Notes: generated from the letters alone by a model not told the origin. DNA of 64,000 bases from JAJYVT01 sp035534455 (GCA_035534455.1 DATLRV010000006.1:1-64000); one strand, 5' to 3'. Counted from the first letter of the stretch, positions 11,835 to 20,215 are shown. Translations and numbers: made by a program.

Positions 11835-13067
11835 ATGGGCCAGAAGGTCAACCCGTACGGCTTCCGCCTCGGTGTCACCACCGACTGGAAGTCCCGTTGG
11901 TTCGAGGAGCGCCACTACCGCGACTTCGTCGTCGAGGACTGGAAGATCCGCGACTACCTGATGTCGCAGCTCGAGGCCGCGGCGGTCAGCCGCATCGAGG
12001 TCGAGCGCACCCGGGACCGCCTCCGGGTGGACATCCACACGGCGCGGCCGGGGATCGTCATCGGCCGGCGCGGCGCGGAGGCCGACCGGTTGAAGAAGAA
12101 GCTCGAGGAGATCACCGGCCTCCAGAACCGGATCCAGCTCAACATCCAAGAGATCAAGCAGCCCGAGCTCGACGCAGCGCTGATCGCCCAGGGCATCTGC
12201 GACCAGCTCGCCCGCCGCGTCGCCTTCCGGCGAGCGATGAAGCGTGCGATCCAGACCGTCCAGAAGGCGGGTGCCCAAGGCGTGCGCGTCCAGTGCTCCG
12301 GCCGCCTGGGCGGCTCCGAGATGGCGCGCAAGGAGTCGTACCGGGAAGGCCGCGTGCCGCTGCACACGTTGCGTGCCGACATCGACTACGGGTTCCGTGA
12401 GGCGAGGACCACCTCCGGGCGCGTGGGCGTGAAGGTCTGGATCTACAAGGGGGACATCCTCCCCTACAAGGTGTCCATCGACGACAAGATCACCCGAGAG
12501 GCCGCGATGGCCGTGGGCGAGACGTCCGGGCAGGGCAGGCCGCGTCGGCTCATCACCGCCGGCGGCGGCCGGCGCCGCGAAGGGCTCGGTGCGCCGGGCA
12601 TGTCGGCCGCCGACGAGCTCGGCGCCGAGGAGGAGGCGCTGCTCGACGCCGAGGAGCCGCAGGCGACGAACGGCCGGGCCGTTGAGGCCGACGGTGCGAC
12701 CGCCGAGGTGGCCGCCCCGGCCTCCGATGCGGAAGCGGCCGAAGCGCCGGAAGACGCGGAAGCGGCGGAAGCGGCGGAAGCGGCCGAAGCGGCGGAAGCG
12801 GCCGAAGCGGCCTCCGACGCGGAAGCGGCCGCCCCGGCCGCCCCGGCCGAACCGGCTCCCGCCTCCTCGCCACCCCCCGCCCCTTCGGGCACCGAGGAGG
12901 AGACCGAAGACGGGGCCGAGGCGCCGGCGCAACCCGTCTCGGACCTGATCGAGCAACCCGCCGAGCCCGACGAGCTCGAGCGCCGGCTGGCCGAGGACGA
13001 GGAGATGGAGCGCCGCAGCCGCCACGAGCACCACGAGGCGCCCCACTTCCGACGGGAGGCGGACTGA
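11835..13067 (+). CDS. rpsC: 30S ribosomal protein S3 with long Ala/Glu-rich tail
   Basis: S3 forms part of the mRNA entry channel and has helicase activity with S4. 410 residues, while typical S3 has 210-280. The KH domain (GIVIGRRGAEADRLKKKLEE) and the C-terminal S3 domain (CSGRLGGSEMARKESYREGR, KVWIYKGDILPYK) end near residue 215. The other 195 residues are low complexity: an Ala/Glu block of AEA repeats (12727-12830), a Pro/Ala block, then an acidic, finally His/Arg-containing end. The ATG follows the rplV stop directly, without a gap. Confidence 0.95.
   Translation: MGQKVNPYGFRLGVTTDWKSRWFEERHYRDFVVEDWKIRDYLMSQLEAAAVSRIEVERTRDRLRVDIHTARPGIVIGRRGAEADRLKKKLEEITGLQNRIQLNIQEIKQPELDAALIAQGICDQLARRVAFRRAMKRAIQTVQKAGAQGVRVQCSGRLGGSEMARKESYREGRVPLHTLRADIDYGFREARTTSGRVGVKVWIYKGDILPYKVSIDDKITREAAMAVGETSGQGRPRRLITAGGGRRREGLGAPGMSAADELGAEEEALLDAEEPQATNGRAVEADGATAEVAAPASDAEAAEAPEDAEAAEAAEAAEAAEAAEAASDAEAAAPAAPAEPAPASSPPPAPSGTEEETEDGAEAPAQPVSDLIEQPAEPDELERRLAEDEEMERRSRHEHHEAPHFRREAD
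12727..12830 (+). repeat. Low-complexity GCGGAAGCG coding repeat, S3 tail
   Basis: Imperfect 9-bp units encode Ala-Glu-Ala runs. Together with the similar tract in rplV, two adjacent ribosomal genes carry the same kind of repeat-grown tail. Confidence 0.8.
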
Positions 13068-13068
13068 G

Positions 13069-13506
13069 ATGCTGATGCCGCGAAAGGTCAAGCACCGCAA
13101 GCAGCAGCGGGGCCGGCTGACCGGGGCCGCCAAGGGCGGGACGACCGTGACCTTCGGCGACTTCGGGATCCAGGCGCTCGAGCCCGGCTGGCTCACGGCG
13201 CGCCAGATCGAGGCCGCCCGTATCGCGATGACCCGTCACGTTCGCCGTGGCGGGAAGATCTGGATCCGCGTGTTCCCCGACAAGCCGGTGACCCAGAAGC
13301 CGGCGGAGACCCGCATGGGATCGGGCAAGGGCAACCCGGAGCACTGGGTCGCCGTGGTGCGCCCGGGCCGGGTGCTCTTCGAGCTGTCGGGCGTCGAGCC
13401 GGAGCTCGCGCAGGCCGCCATGGAGCGGGCGATCCAGAAGCTGCCGATGAAGGCGCGCTTCGTGGTGCGGCCCGGCACGCACGGCGCCGCGGAGGTGCAG
13501 GTCTGA
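13069..13506 (+). CDS. rplP: 50S ribosomal protein L16
   Basis: L16 organises the A-site tRNA binding region of 23S rRNA. 145 residues from ATG 13069, giving MLMPRKVKHRKQQRG, the standard N-terminus. The conserved ETRMGSGKGNPEHWVAVV, including the Arg of the PE-x-R-type hydroxylation loop region, is intact. It starts one base after rpsC, and its TGA overlaps the ATG of rpmC by one base. Confidence 0.97.
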   Translation: MLMPRKVKHRKQQRGRLTGAAKGGTTVTFGDFGIQALEPGWLTARQIEAARIAMTRHVRRGGKIWIRVFPDKPVTQKPAETRMGSGKGNPEHWVAVVRPGRVLFELSGVEPELAQAAMERAIQKLPMKARFVVRPGTHGAAEVQV

Positions 13507-13751
13507 TGGCATGGTCCGAGTACGAGGCCATGGCCCGCACCGAGCTCGAGGACAAGCTCGCCGAGTCGCGAAAGGAACTGTTCAACCTGCGGTTCCAGAG
13601 GGCCACGGGGCAGCTGGACAACACCGCGCGGATCGGGCACGTGAAGAAGGACGTGGCCAGGCTCCTCACGGTGCTCCGCCAGCAGGATCTTGAGATCGAG
13701 ACCGAGGCCGGGGCCGCCCACGCCGCCGGAGCCGACGGGGAGGTGGCGTGA
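13506..13751 (+). CDS. rpmC: 50S ribosomal protein L29
   Basis: L29 is a small two-helix protein near the tunnel exit, beside L23. 81 residues, slightly longer than the usual 60-70 because of an Ala/Glu/Gly-rich end. Recognised by LEDKLAESRKELFNLRFQRA and the following LDNTARIGHVKKDVARLLTV. ATG overlaps the rplP stop. Confidence 0.95.
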   Translation: MAWSEYEAMARTELEDKLAESRKELFNLRFQRATGQLDNTARIGHVKKDVARLLTVLRQQDLEIETEAGAAHAAGADGEVA

Positions 13752-14041
13752 TGCCCGAGGGAGACGTCGTGTCCGAGGGCACCGGGGCGCGCCCGAACCG
13801 GCGCAAGGTCCGTGAGGGGACCGTCGTGTCCGACAAGATGCAGGCGACGGTCGTCGTCGCAGTGGTCGAGCGCGTGCGCCACCCCCGCTACGGCAAGACG
13901 GTCCAGCGCACCAAGCGGCTCTACGTCCACGACGCCGAGGGCAGTGCCCGGGTCGGCGACCGCGTGCGCGTCGTCGAGACGCGGCCGCTGTCCAAGCTCA
14001 AGCGGTGGCGGCTGGCCGAGATCATGGAGCGCGCCCGATGA
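13751..14041 (+). CDS. rpsQ: 30S ribosomal protein S17
   Basis: S17 is a primary 16S rRNA binder with an OB fold. 96 residues from ATG 13751, which overlaps the rpmC stop (TGATG). A GTG one codon earlier is possible. The first 18 residues precede the typical start RRKVREGTVVSDKMQ. RHPRYGKTVQRTKRLYVHD is conserved. Its TGA overlaps the rplN ATG. Confidence 0.95.
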   Translation: MPEGDVVSEGTGARPNRRKVREGTVVSDKMQATVVVAVVERVRHPRYGKTVQRTKRLYVHDAEGSARVGDRVRVVETRPLSKLKRWRLAEIMERAR

Positions 14042-14406
14042 TCCAGCAGGAGTCGCGCCTCAGGGTGGCCGACAACTCGGGAGCGCGTGAGGTGCTCTGC
14101 ATCCGGGTGCTCGGCGGGTCCCGCCGGCGTTACGCGAGCATCGGCGACGTCTTCGTCGCGACCGTGAAGGACGCAATCCCGGGCGCCGCCGTGAAGAAGG
14201 GGGACGTCGTGAAGTGCGTCGTCGTGAGGACGGTGAAGGAGAGGCGACGTCCCGACGGCAGCTACATCCGTTTCGACGAGAACGCCGCGGTCCTCATCAA
14301 CGAGCAGCAGCAGCCGCGCGGGACGCGCATCTTCGGGCCGGTCGGACGCGAGCTGCGCGACAAGAAGTTCATGAGGATCGTGTCGCTCGCTCCGGAGGTG
14401 TTGTGA
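14038..14406 (+). CDS. rplN: 50S ribosomal protein L14
   Basis: L14 lies at the subunit interface. 122 residues, exactly the usual length, from the ATG at 14038 (MIQQESRLRVADNSGARE). The frame continues upstream into rpsQ but that is not used. GSRRRYASIGDVFVATVK and RGTRIFGPVGRELR are conserved. ATGA overlap with rpsQ and TGATG overlap with rplX. Confidence 0.97.
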   Translation: MIQQESRLRVADNSGAREVLCIRVLGGSRRRYASIGDVFVATVKDAIPGAAVKKGDVVKCVVVRTVKERRRPDGSYIRFDENAAVLINEQQQPRGTRIFGPVGRELRDKKFMRIVSLAPEVL

Positions 14407-14714
14407 TGCGGGTTCGGAAGGGCGACCGGGTGGTCGTGCGCTCCGGGAAGTACAAGGGTCACCGGGCAGACGTCGTGCGCGCCATGCCGGCGGAGGGCAA
14501 GGTCGTGCTCGAAGGCGTGAACGTCGCGAAGCGTCACTCCAAGCCGACGGCCCGCACGTACCAGGGGGGCATCATCGACAAGTTCATGCCGCTCCCCGTC
14601 TCGTCGGTGTCGATCGTCTGCAGGAGCTGCGGTGAGCCGACGCGAGTGGGCATGCAGCTCGACGACCAGGGCCGCAAGGTCCGGGTCTGCCGCAAGTGCG
14701 GAGCCGAGCTGTGA
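14406..14714 (+). CDS. rplX: 50S ribosomal protein L24
   Basis: L24 initiates 50S assembly. 102 residues. A KOW motif (RVRKGDRVVVRSGKYKGHRA) starts the protein. The C-terminus carries two CxxC pairs (CRSCGE and CRKCGA), so this is the zinc-ribbon form. ATG overlaps the rplN stop, and its own TGA overlaps the GTG of rplE. Confidence 0.96.
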   Translation: MRVRKGDRVVVRSGKYKGHRADVVRAMPAEGKVVLEGVNVAKRHSKPTARTYQGGIIDKFMPLPVSSVSIVCRSCGEPTRVGMQLDDQGRKVRVCRKCGAEL

Positions 14715-15436
14715 GCCCGTCGAAGGCGGCGAAGGCCGCGACCACGAAGAAGGCCGCGACCACGAAGAAGGCCGCGCCGAAGGGCGGGCAGCGGGGCGCA
14801 CCCGCACCGGGAAGGTCCGGAGCCGCACGCTCGGCCCCCGACATCGCGCGGACCGCCGGTCGCGCCGCGGGCAGCGCCGGGTCGGCCGCGCCGCGGCTGA
14901 AGACCCGGTACCGCGACGAGGTCCAGGGGAAGCTCAAGGGCGAGCTCGGGCTCTCCAACGTGATGGAGGTCCCCCGGCTCGACAAGATCGTGGTCAACAT
15001 GGGCGTGGGCCGCGCGACCCAGCAGCCCTCGCTCATCGAGGGGGCCCAGCGGGACATGGAGGTCATCACCGGGCAGCGCTCGGTGGTGACCCGGGCGAAG
15101 AAGTCGATCGCCGGCTTCAAGCTGCGTGCGGGGATGCCGATCGGCGTGCGCGTCACGCTGCGCGGCGACCGCGCCTGGGAGTTTCTCGACCGGCTCATCA
15201 GCCTCGCGATCCCGAGGATCCGCGACTTCCGCGGGTTGTCGGCCCGCTCGTTCGACGGCAGCGGCAACTACACCTTCGGGGTCAACGAGCAGCTCATCTT
15301 CCCCGAGGTCGACTACGACCGCATCGACACGCTCCGAGGCATGGACATCACGATCGTCACCACCGCCCGCACCGACGAGGAGGGTCGAGCGTTCCTTCGG
15401 GCGTTCGGCTTCCCGTTCCGACAGGAGACCCGATAG
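14711..15436 (+). CDS. rplE: 50S ribosomal protein L5 with basic N-terminal extension
   Basis: L5 binds 5S rRNA and contacts S13 across the subunit interface. 241 residues, about 60 more than usual. The family domain begins at PRLKTRYRDEVQGKLK and is complete (NMGVGRATQQPSLIEGAQ, RRAFGFPF-like end). Before it comes a Lys/Ala-rich, histone-like extension with two exact copies of an 18-bp unit encoding AATTKK (14735-14770). GTG 14711 overlaps the rplX stop (GTGA); no later start codon lies near the usual N-terminus. Confidence 0.93.
   Translation: MSPSKAAKAATTKKAATTKKAAPKGGQRGAPAPGRSGAARSAPDIARTAGRAAGSAGSAAPRLKTRYRDEVQGKLKGELGLSNVMEVPRLDKIVVNMGVGRATQQPSLIEGAQRDMEVITGQRSVVTRAKKSIAGFKLRAGMPIGVRVTLRGDRAWEFLDRLISLAIPRIRDFRGLSARSFDGSGNYTFGVNEQLIFPEVDYDRIDTLRGMDITIVTTARTDEEGRAFLRAFGFPFRQETR
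14735..14770 (+). repeat. Exact 18-bp tandem repeat, L5 N-terminus
   Basis: GCCGCGACCACGAAGAAG occurs twice back to back (14735-14752, 14753-14770), encoding AATTKK twice. Perfect identity suggests a recent slippage duplication. Confidence 0.9.
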
Positions 15437-15441
15437 GCATC

Positions 15442-15627
15442 ATGGCGAAGAAGGCACTGATCGAGAAGCAGCAGCGCACGCCCAAGTTCAAGGTACGCGC
15501 GTACACCCGGTGCAGGCGGTGCGGGAGGCCGAAGGCCGTCTACCGCAAGTTCGGGCTGTGCCGGATCTGTCTGCGGCAGATGGTGCACGCCGGCGAGGTG
15601 CCCGGCGTCACCAAGGCGAGCTGGTAG
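15442..15627 (+). CDS. rpsN: 30S ribosomal protein S14, zinc-binding type
   Basis: S14 in the 61-residue type Z form, with zinc ligands CRRC and CRIC. N-terminus MAKKALIEKQQRTPKFKVRA and C-terminus PGVTKASW are standard. It lies five bases after rplE, in the usual spc-operon position. A paralogous zinc-free S14 is often encoded elsewhere in actinobacteria but is not in this window. Confidence 0.96.
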   Translation: MAKKALIEKQQRTPKFKVRAYTRCRRCGRPKAVYRKFGLCRICLRQMVHAGEVPGVTKASW

Positions 15628-15638
15628 GAGCGCGGGCG

Positions 15639-16043
15639 ATGACGATGACCGACCCGATCGCGGACATGCTCACCCGGATCCGCAACGCGAGCACCGCGCA
15701 GAAGGAGACCGTGTCGATGCCGGGCTCGAAGCTCAAGGAGGCGCTCGCGCAGATCCTCGAGCGCGAGGGCTTCATCGAGACCTACGCCGTGCGACAGGAC
15801 CCCGGCCGACCCGGTTCGACGCTCGAGATCACCATGAAGTACTCGACGGACCGCGTCCGCAGCATCGGCGGCATCCGGCGGGTGTCCAAGCCGGGCCTGC
15901 GGATCTACGCCCGCGCCGACAAGATGCCGCGGGTGCTCGGAGGCATGGGCGTGGCCGTGGTCTCCACGAGCCACGGGCTCATGACCGACCGCGAGGCGCG
16001 CCAGCGCCATCTCGGCGGCGAGGTGCTGTGCCATGTGTGGTAG
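15639..16043 (+). CDS. rpsH: 30S ribosomal protein S8
   Basis: S8 binds the central domain of 16S rRNA and in E. coli represses the spc operon. 134 residues from ATG 15639 (MTMTDPIADMLTRIRNA); a second ATG two codons later is equally plausible. The end MTDREARQRHLGGEVLCHVW is typical. The upstream open frame belongs to a shadow of rplE. Confidence 0.96.
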   Translation: MTMTDPIADMLTRIRNASTAQKETVSMPGSKLKEALAQILEREGFIETYAVRQDPGRPGSTLEITMKYSTDRVRSIGGIRRVSKPGLRIYARADKMPRVLGGMGVAVVSTSHGLMTDREARQRHLGGEVLCHVW

Positions 16044-16084
16044 CGCCCGATCCCGACCCCGGCCCCGAGCCCGAGTGACCGACG

Positions 16085-16103
16085 GCGACGCCTGGCGCGT
16101 CGC
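16085..16103 (+). other. Short hairpin between rpsH and rplF
   Basis: Seven-base stem GCGACGC/GCGTCGC with a five-base loop in the only sizeable gap (79 bases) of the spc region, 19 bases before rplF. Possibly a processing or attenuation element; no T-run follows. Confidence 0.25.
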
Positions 16104-16122
16104 GACCGAAGGAGAACGGTAG

Positions 16123-16662
16123 ATGTCCCGCATCGGGCGCTCCCCGATCCCGGTTCCCCAAGGGGTGACCGTGGCACTGGACGGTGGCGAGGTGACCGTG
16201 ACCGGCCCGCAGGGCAGCCTGGCGCGCCGCCTGCCCCAGGGCATCTCGGTCTCCCAGGAGGGTGACGTCCTCAACGTCGCGCGCTCCGACGACGAGCGTG
16301 AGCAGCGCGCCCTGCACGGGCTCACCCGTTCGCTCGTGGCCAACATGGTGACCGGGGTCACCCAGGGGTTCACGAAGGAGCTCGAGATCGTCGGCGTCGG
16401 TTACCGGGCCAATGCCCGGGGGGCCGAGGCGATCGAGCTCGCCCTCGGCTTCTCCCACCCGGTCGTGGTCGACGCGCCGCAGGGGATCAGCTTCGAGGTG
16501 CCCGCGCCCACCAGGATCGTCGTGCGCGGCATCGACAAGGAGCTCGTGGGCCAGGTCGCCGCCGACATCCGCAAGATCCGCAAGCCCGAGCCCTACAAGG
16601 GCAAGGGCGTGCGCTACGCCGGAGAGCGCGTGCTGCGCAAGGCCGGAAAGGCGGCGAAGTGA
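16123..16662 (+). CDS. rplF: 50S ribosomal protein L6
   Basis: L6 lies near the factor-binding site. 179 residues, normal. MSRIGRSPIPVPQGV opens the protein and the C-terminal repeat contains KPEPYKGKGVRYAGE, the signature region. ATG is preceded by GGAGA. Its TGA overlaps the start of rplR. Confidence 0.97.
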   Translation: MSRIGRSPIPVPQGVTVALDGGEVTVTGPQGSLARRLPQGISVSQEGDVLNVARSDDEREQRALHGLTRSLVANMVTGVTQGFTKELEIVGVGYRANARGAEAIELALGFSHPVVVDAPQGISFEVPAPTRIVVRGIDKELVGQVAADIRKIRKPEPYKGKGVRYAGERVLRKAGKAAK

Positions 16663-17036
16663 TGGCAAAGACCGATCGGGAGAAGGCGCTGCGGACGCGC
16701 CGTCACGCCCGGGTGCGCCGGAAGGTCGCGGGCACGCCGGAGCGACCGAGGCTCGCGGTCAACCGCAGCCTCCGGCACATCACCGTCCAGGTCATCGACG
16801 ACTCGAGCGGCCGCACGCTTGCGGCGGCGTCCACCGCAGACCGGGAGCTGCGCGACGCCCTCTCGGGGAAGGGCGGCGGTAACGTGAGCGCCGCGCAGGC
16901 GGTGGGTCGCCTCGTCGCCGCGCGGGCGAAGTCGGCCGGGGTCGCAAAGGTCGTGTTCGACCGGGGCGGGTTCAAGTACCACGGCCGGGTCGCCGCGCTG
17001 GCCGACGCCGCCCGCAGCGAGGGACTGGAGTTCTGA
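16662..17036 (+). CDS. rplR: 50S ribosomal protein L18
   Basis: L18 binds 5S rRNA together with L5. 124 residues from ATG 16662, which shares its A with the rplF TGA; a GTG immediately before is an alternative. RRHARVRRKVAGTPERPRL and KVVFDRGGFKYHGRVAALAD are typical. Its TGA overlaps the rpsE ATG. Confidence 0.96.
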   Translation: MAKTDREKALRTRRHARVRRKVAGTPERPRLAVNRSLRHITVQVIDDSSGRTLAAASTADRELRDALSGKGGGNVSAAQAVGRLVAARAKSAGVAKVVFDRGGFKYHGRVAALADAARSEGLEF

Positions 17037-17584
17037 TGAGCGAGGTGCAATTCGAGGAGCGGACCATCCGGGTGAACCGCGTCGCCAAGGTCGTGAAGGG
17101 CGGGCGGCGGTTCTCCTTCGCCGCGCTCATGGTCATCGGCGACGGGAACGGCAAGGTCGGTCTCGGCTACGGCAAGGCGAAGGAAGCCGGGCTCGCGGTG
17201 CAAAAGGGCATCGAGGAGGCACGCAAGAACCTCTTCGAGGTGCCGCTGGCCGGCTCGACGATCACGCACCCGGTGATCGGGGAGAGCGGCGCAGGGCGCG
17301 TGCTGTTGAAGCCGGCCGCGCCGGGCACCGGCGTCATCGCCGGCGGCGCGGCACGCGCCATCCTGGAGATGGCCGGGATCCGCGACATCCTGGCCAAGTC
17401 GCTCGGCTCCTCGAACGGCATCAACGTCGCCCACGCGACCGTCGCAGGCCTCCGCGCGCTGCGGCGACCGGACGAGGTCGCCGCGCTGCGCGGGAAGACG
17501 CCCGACGAGGTGACCCCGACGGGCGTGCTGCGTGCCTACCGAGAGCGCCGTCGGGAGACCGAGCTCTACGCGGAGGCCCGCTGA
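17036..17584 (+). CDS. rpsE: 30S ribosomal protein S5
   Basis: S5 contributes to decoding fidelity and the mRNA entry channel. 182 residues. The double-stranded RNA binding fold is seen in VNRVAKVVKGGRRFSFAALM, followed by GVIAGGAARAILEMAGIRD and the C-terminal helix. ATG overlaps the rplR stop. Two bases separate it from rpmD. Confidence 0.97.
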   Translation: MSEVQFEERTIRVNRVAKVVKGGRRFSFAALMVIGDGNGKVGLGYGKAKEAGLAVQKGIEEARKNLFEVPLAGSTITHPVIGESGAGRVLLKPAAPGTGVIAGGAARAILEMAGIRDILAKSLGSSNGINVAHATVAGLRALRRPDEVAALRGKTPDEVTPTGVLRAYRERRRETELYAEAR

Positions 17585-17586
17585 TC

Positions 17587-17772
17587 ATGGCCGTCCTGCG
17601 GGTGACCCAGGTCCGGTCGGAGATCGGCTCCAAGCCCAAGCACCGCGGGACGCTGCGCGCCCTGGGCCTGCGCGGCCTCGGTCAGACGAACGATCTTCCC
17701 GACCGCCCCGAGATCCGGGGGATGCTGGCTCGGGTTCCCCACCTCGTGAGCGTGGAGGAGGTGTCGGAGTGA
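17587..17772 (+). CDS. rpmD: 50S ribosomal protein L30
   Basis: L30 in the short 61-residue bacterial form. LRVTQVRSEIGSKPKHRGTL and LGLRGLGQTNDLPD are typical. The ATG is three bases after the rpsE stop, and its end overlaps the GTG of rplO. Confidence 0.95.
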   Translation: MAVLRVTQVRSEIGSKPKHRGTLRALGLRGLGQTNDLPDRPEIRGMLARVPHLVSVEEVSE

Positions 17773-18257
17773 AGCTGCACGAACTGGCGCCGGCCGCCGG
17801 GTCGCGGCGCCCCAAGCGCCGCGTCGGGCGCGGCATCGCAGGCAAGGGCGGCAAGACCGCCGGCCGCGGCACCAAGGGCCAGAAGTCGCGCGACACGGTG
17901 CCGGCGGGGTTCGAAGGCGGCCAGCTGCCCCTCATGCAGCGGATCCCGAAGCTGCGGGGGTTCACGAACCCGTTCCGCATCGAGTACGCCCCCGTGAACC
18001 TCGACGCGCTCGGCGCCCTCGAGGCGGACGAGATCGGCCCCGACGAGCTCGTCGCCGCGGGCATCGTCAGGAAGGGGGCCCTGGTGAAGATCCTCGGGCG
18101 GGGGGAGCTCGGGCGTGCGGTGCGCGTGCGGGCTCACGCCTTCTCCGCGTCGGCGGAGGCCGCGATCACGGCCGCAGGCGGGTCGATCGAGCGTGTCCCG
18201 CTGCCGTACGCGTCAGGCCGGCCTCCGGCCCGCGGGAACGCCCTGACGAACCGGTAA
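17769..18257 (+). CDS. rplO: 50S ribosomal protein L15
   Basis: L15 is a late assembly protein with a long Gly-rich N-terminal arm. 162 residues from GTG 17769 (GTGA overlap with rpmD), giving VKLHELAPAAGSRRPKRRVG. The arm RGTKGQKSRDTVPAGFEGGQ and the C-terminal domain are conserved. The upstream in-frame extension is a shadow of rpsE. Confidence 0.96.
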   Translation: MKLHELAPAAGSRRPKRRVGRGIAGKGGKTAGRGTKGQKSRDTVPAGFEGGQLPLMQRIPKLRGFTNPFRIEYAPVNLDALGALEADEIGPDELVAAGIVRKGALVKILGRGELGRAVRVRAHAFSASAEAAITAAGGSIERVPLPYASGRPPARGNALTNR

Positions 18258-18261
18258 GTCG

Positions 18262-19548
18262 ATGCTGTCCCGTCTCGGCAACATCTTCCGGGTGCCGGAC
18301 CTGCGCAACAAGGTCCTGTTCACGATCCTGGTCATCGGCATCTACCAGGTGGGGGCGAACGTCCCCATCCCCGGGGTGAGCTGGGCCCAGCTGACGAAGC
18401 TGACCAAGGCCGCCGGCTCGTCCGGGGTGCTCGGCTTCCTGAACCTGTTCTCCGGAGGGGCCCTCATACGCCTGGCCGTCTTCGGCCTCGGCGTCATGCC
18501 CTACATCACGAGCTCGATCATCATCCAGCTGCTCGCGACGGTGATCCCGAAGCTCGAGGAGTGGCGTGACCAGGGCGCGGTCGGCCAGAAGAAGATCACC
18601 CAGACCACGCGCTACCTCACGGTGGCCCTGGCCCTCATGCAGTCGACCGGTCTCGTCTACGCCTTCCACGGCCACGACTCGGCACTCATCGGGACGACCA
18701 TCAACCTGATCCCGAAGTTCACCGTCGCGCTGGCCGCCTTCATGGTGCTGTGCCTCACGGCGGGCACCGCGTTCGTCATGTGGCTCGCCGAGCTGATCAC
18801 GCAGCGGGGGATCGGGCAGGGGATGTCGATCCTGATCTTCGCCAACGTGGTGGCCTCCATCCCGACCGGAGGAAAGGGGCTCTACGACGAGGGCGGCAGC
18901 TTCAAGTTCGGGGTCATCGTCGCCGTCTCCTTGCTGCTCCTGGTCTGCATCGTGTTCATGACACAGGGCCAGCGGCGCATCCCGGTCACGTTCGCCAAGC
19001 GCATGGCGGGGCGGCGCATGTACGGCGGCCAGACCACCTACATCCCCCTGAAGGTGAACCAGTCGGGCGTCATCCCGATCATCTTCGCGAGCTCCGTTCT
19101 CTACATCCCGGTGCTGCTCAGCAACGTCATCCCGTCGGGGAACTTCCAGACCTGGGTCCGCGACAACATCACGCCGACCTCGCTCTTCTACATCTTCATG
19201 TACTTCGTGCTGATCGTGGCGTTCACGTTCTTCTACGTCTACGTCGCCTTCGACCCGCACCAGCAGGCCGACATCATCCGCAAGCAAGGGGGGTTCGTCC
19301 CCGGGATCCGGCCCGGCGGGCCCACCGAGCGCTACTTCGCGCACATCCTGAACCGCATCACCGTGCCCGGCGCGCTCTTCCTCGGCGCGGTGGCCGTCAT
19401 CCCGTCGCTCCTCATGGCCCTCTGGCACCTCAACAAATTCCCGTTCTACGGCATCACGCTGCTGATCTCGGTAGGTGTCGCGCTGACAACGATGCGCCAG
19501 ATCGACAGCCAGCTCATGATGCGCAATTACGAGGGATTCCTCAAGTAG
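18262..19548 (+). CDS. secY: Preprotein translocase channel SecY
   Basis: Core of the Sec translocon in the cytoplasmic membrane. 428 residues with ten hydrophobic segments, starting with LFTILVIGIYQVGANVPIPG. Other signatures are FNLFSGGAL-like GVLGFLNLFSGGALIRLAVF, the second-half motif GVIPIIFASSVLYIP, and the cytosolic loop PGIRPGGPTERYFAHILNR. It lies four bases after rplO and is translated with the ribosomal operon, as in most bacteria. Confidence 0.97.
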   Translation: MLSRLGNIFRVPDLRNKVLFTILVIGIYQVGANVPIPGVSWAQLTKLTKAAGSSGVLGFLNLFSGGALIRLAVFGLGVMPYITSSIIIQLLATVIPKLEEWRDQGAVGQKKITQTTRYLTVALALMQSTGLVYAFHGHDSALIGTTINLIPKFTVALAAFMVLCLTAGTAFVMWLAELITQRGIGQGMSILIFANVVASIPTGGKGLYDEGGSFKFGVIVAVSLLLLVCIVFMTQGQRRIPVTFAKRMAGRRMYGGQTTYIPLKVNQSGVIPIIFASSVLYIPVLLSNVIPSGNFQTWVRDNITPTSLFYIFMYFVLIVAFTFFYVYVAFDPHQQADIIRKQGGFVPGIRPGGPTERYFAHILNRITVPGALFLGAVAVIPSLLMALWHLNKFPFYGITLLISVGVALTTMRQIDSQLMMRNYEGFLK

Positions 19549-19555
19549 GGCCTGG

Positions 19556-20215
19556 GTGGTTCCCGGCGTCAGGCTCGTGGTCCTCGGCAAGCAGGGAGCT
19601 GGCAAGGGGACGCAGTGCGTGCGACTCTCGCACCACTACGTCGTGCCGCACGTGTCCACGGGTGACATGCTCCGTCGGGAGGTGAAGTCGAAGACGCCCT
19701 TCGGACTGCGGGCCAAGAAGCTCATGGACGACGGCGAGCTCATCCCCGACGACCTGATCATGGAGATGGTCGCCTCCCGCATCTCCGAGCGCGACGCCCG
19801 GGCGCGCGGCTTCATCCTCGACGGCTGCCCCCGGACGATCTCCCAGGCCGAGCAGCTCGACGACATCCTCGAGCCCGACAAGCTCGACCTGGTGATCGAC
19901 CTGGCCGTGCCGACCGCCGTGGTCTTGAAGCGCCTGGCGTCGCGCCGCGTCTGCGTCGACTGCGGGACGAACTACTCCGTCGACGCCCCGCCGTCGGTGA
20001 ACTGGACCTGTGACGTCTGCGGCGGCGAGGTGGTCCAGCGCGAAGACGACACCGAAGAGGCCATCAGCCGCCGCCTGGAGCTCTACGAGCGCGCCACGGC
20101 GCCCCTGGTCGAGCACTACGAGCGCAACGGGATCCTCGCGCAGGTCGACGGCACCGGCCCTGCGGACGCGGTGACGCGGCGGTGCGTGGGCGCGATCGAC
20201 GAGCGCCGGCAGTGA
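19556..20215 (+). CDS. adk: Adenylate kinase
   Basis: Interconverts AMP, ADP and ATP. 219 residues. The P-loop GKQGAGKGTQ is near residues 11-20, followed by VSTGDMLR, the AMP-binding GFILDGCPRT and a zinc-type lid with CVDCGTNY and CDVCGG. Start is the GTG at 19556, seven bases after secY; it gives MVPGVRLVVLGKQG, close to the usual spacing before the P-loop. The cysteine-containing lid is typical of Gram-positive and many actinobacterial enzymes. Confidence 0.96.
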   Translation: MVPGVRLVVLGKQGAGKGTQCVRLSHHYVVPHVSTGDMLRREVKSKTPFGLRAKKLMDDGELIPDDLIMEMVASRISERDARARGFILDGCPRTISQAEQLDDILEPDKLDLVIDLAVPTAVVLKRLASRRVCVDCGTNYSVDAPPSVNWTCDVCGGEVVQREDDTEEAISRRLELYERATAPLVEHYERNGILAQVDGTGPADAVTRRCVGAIDERRQ

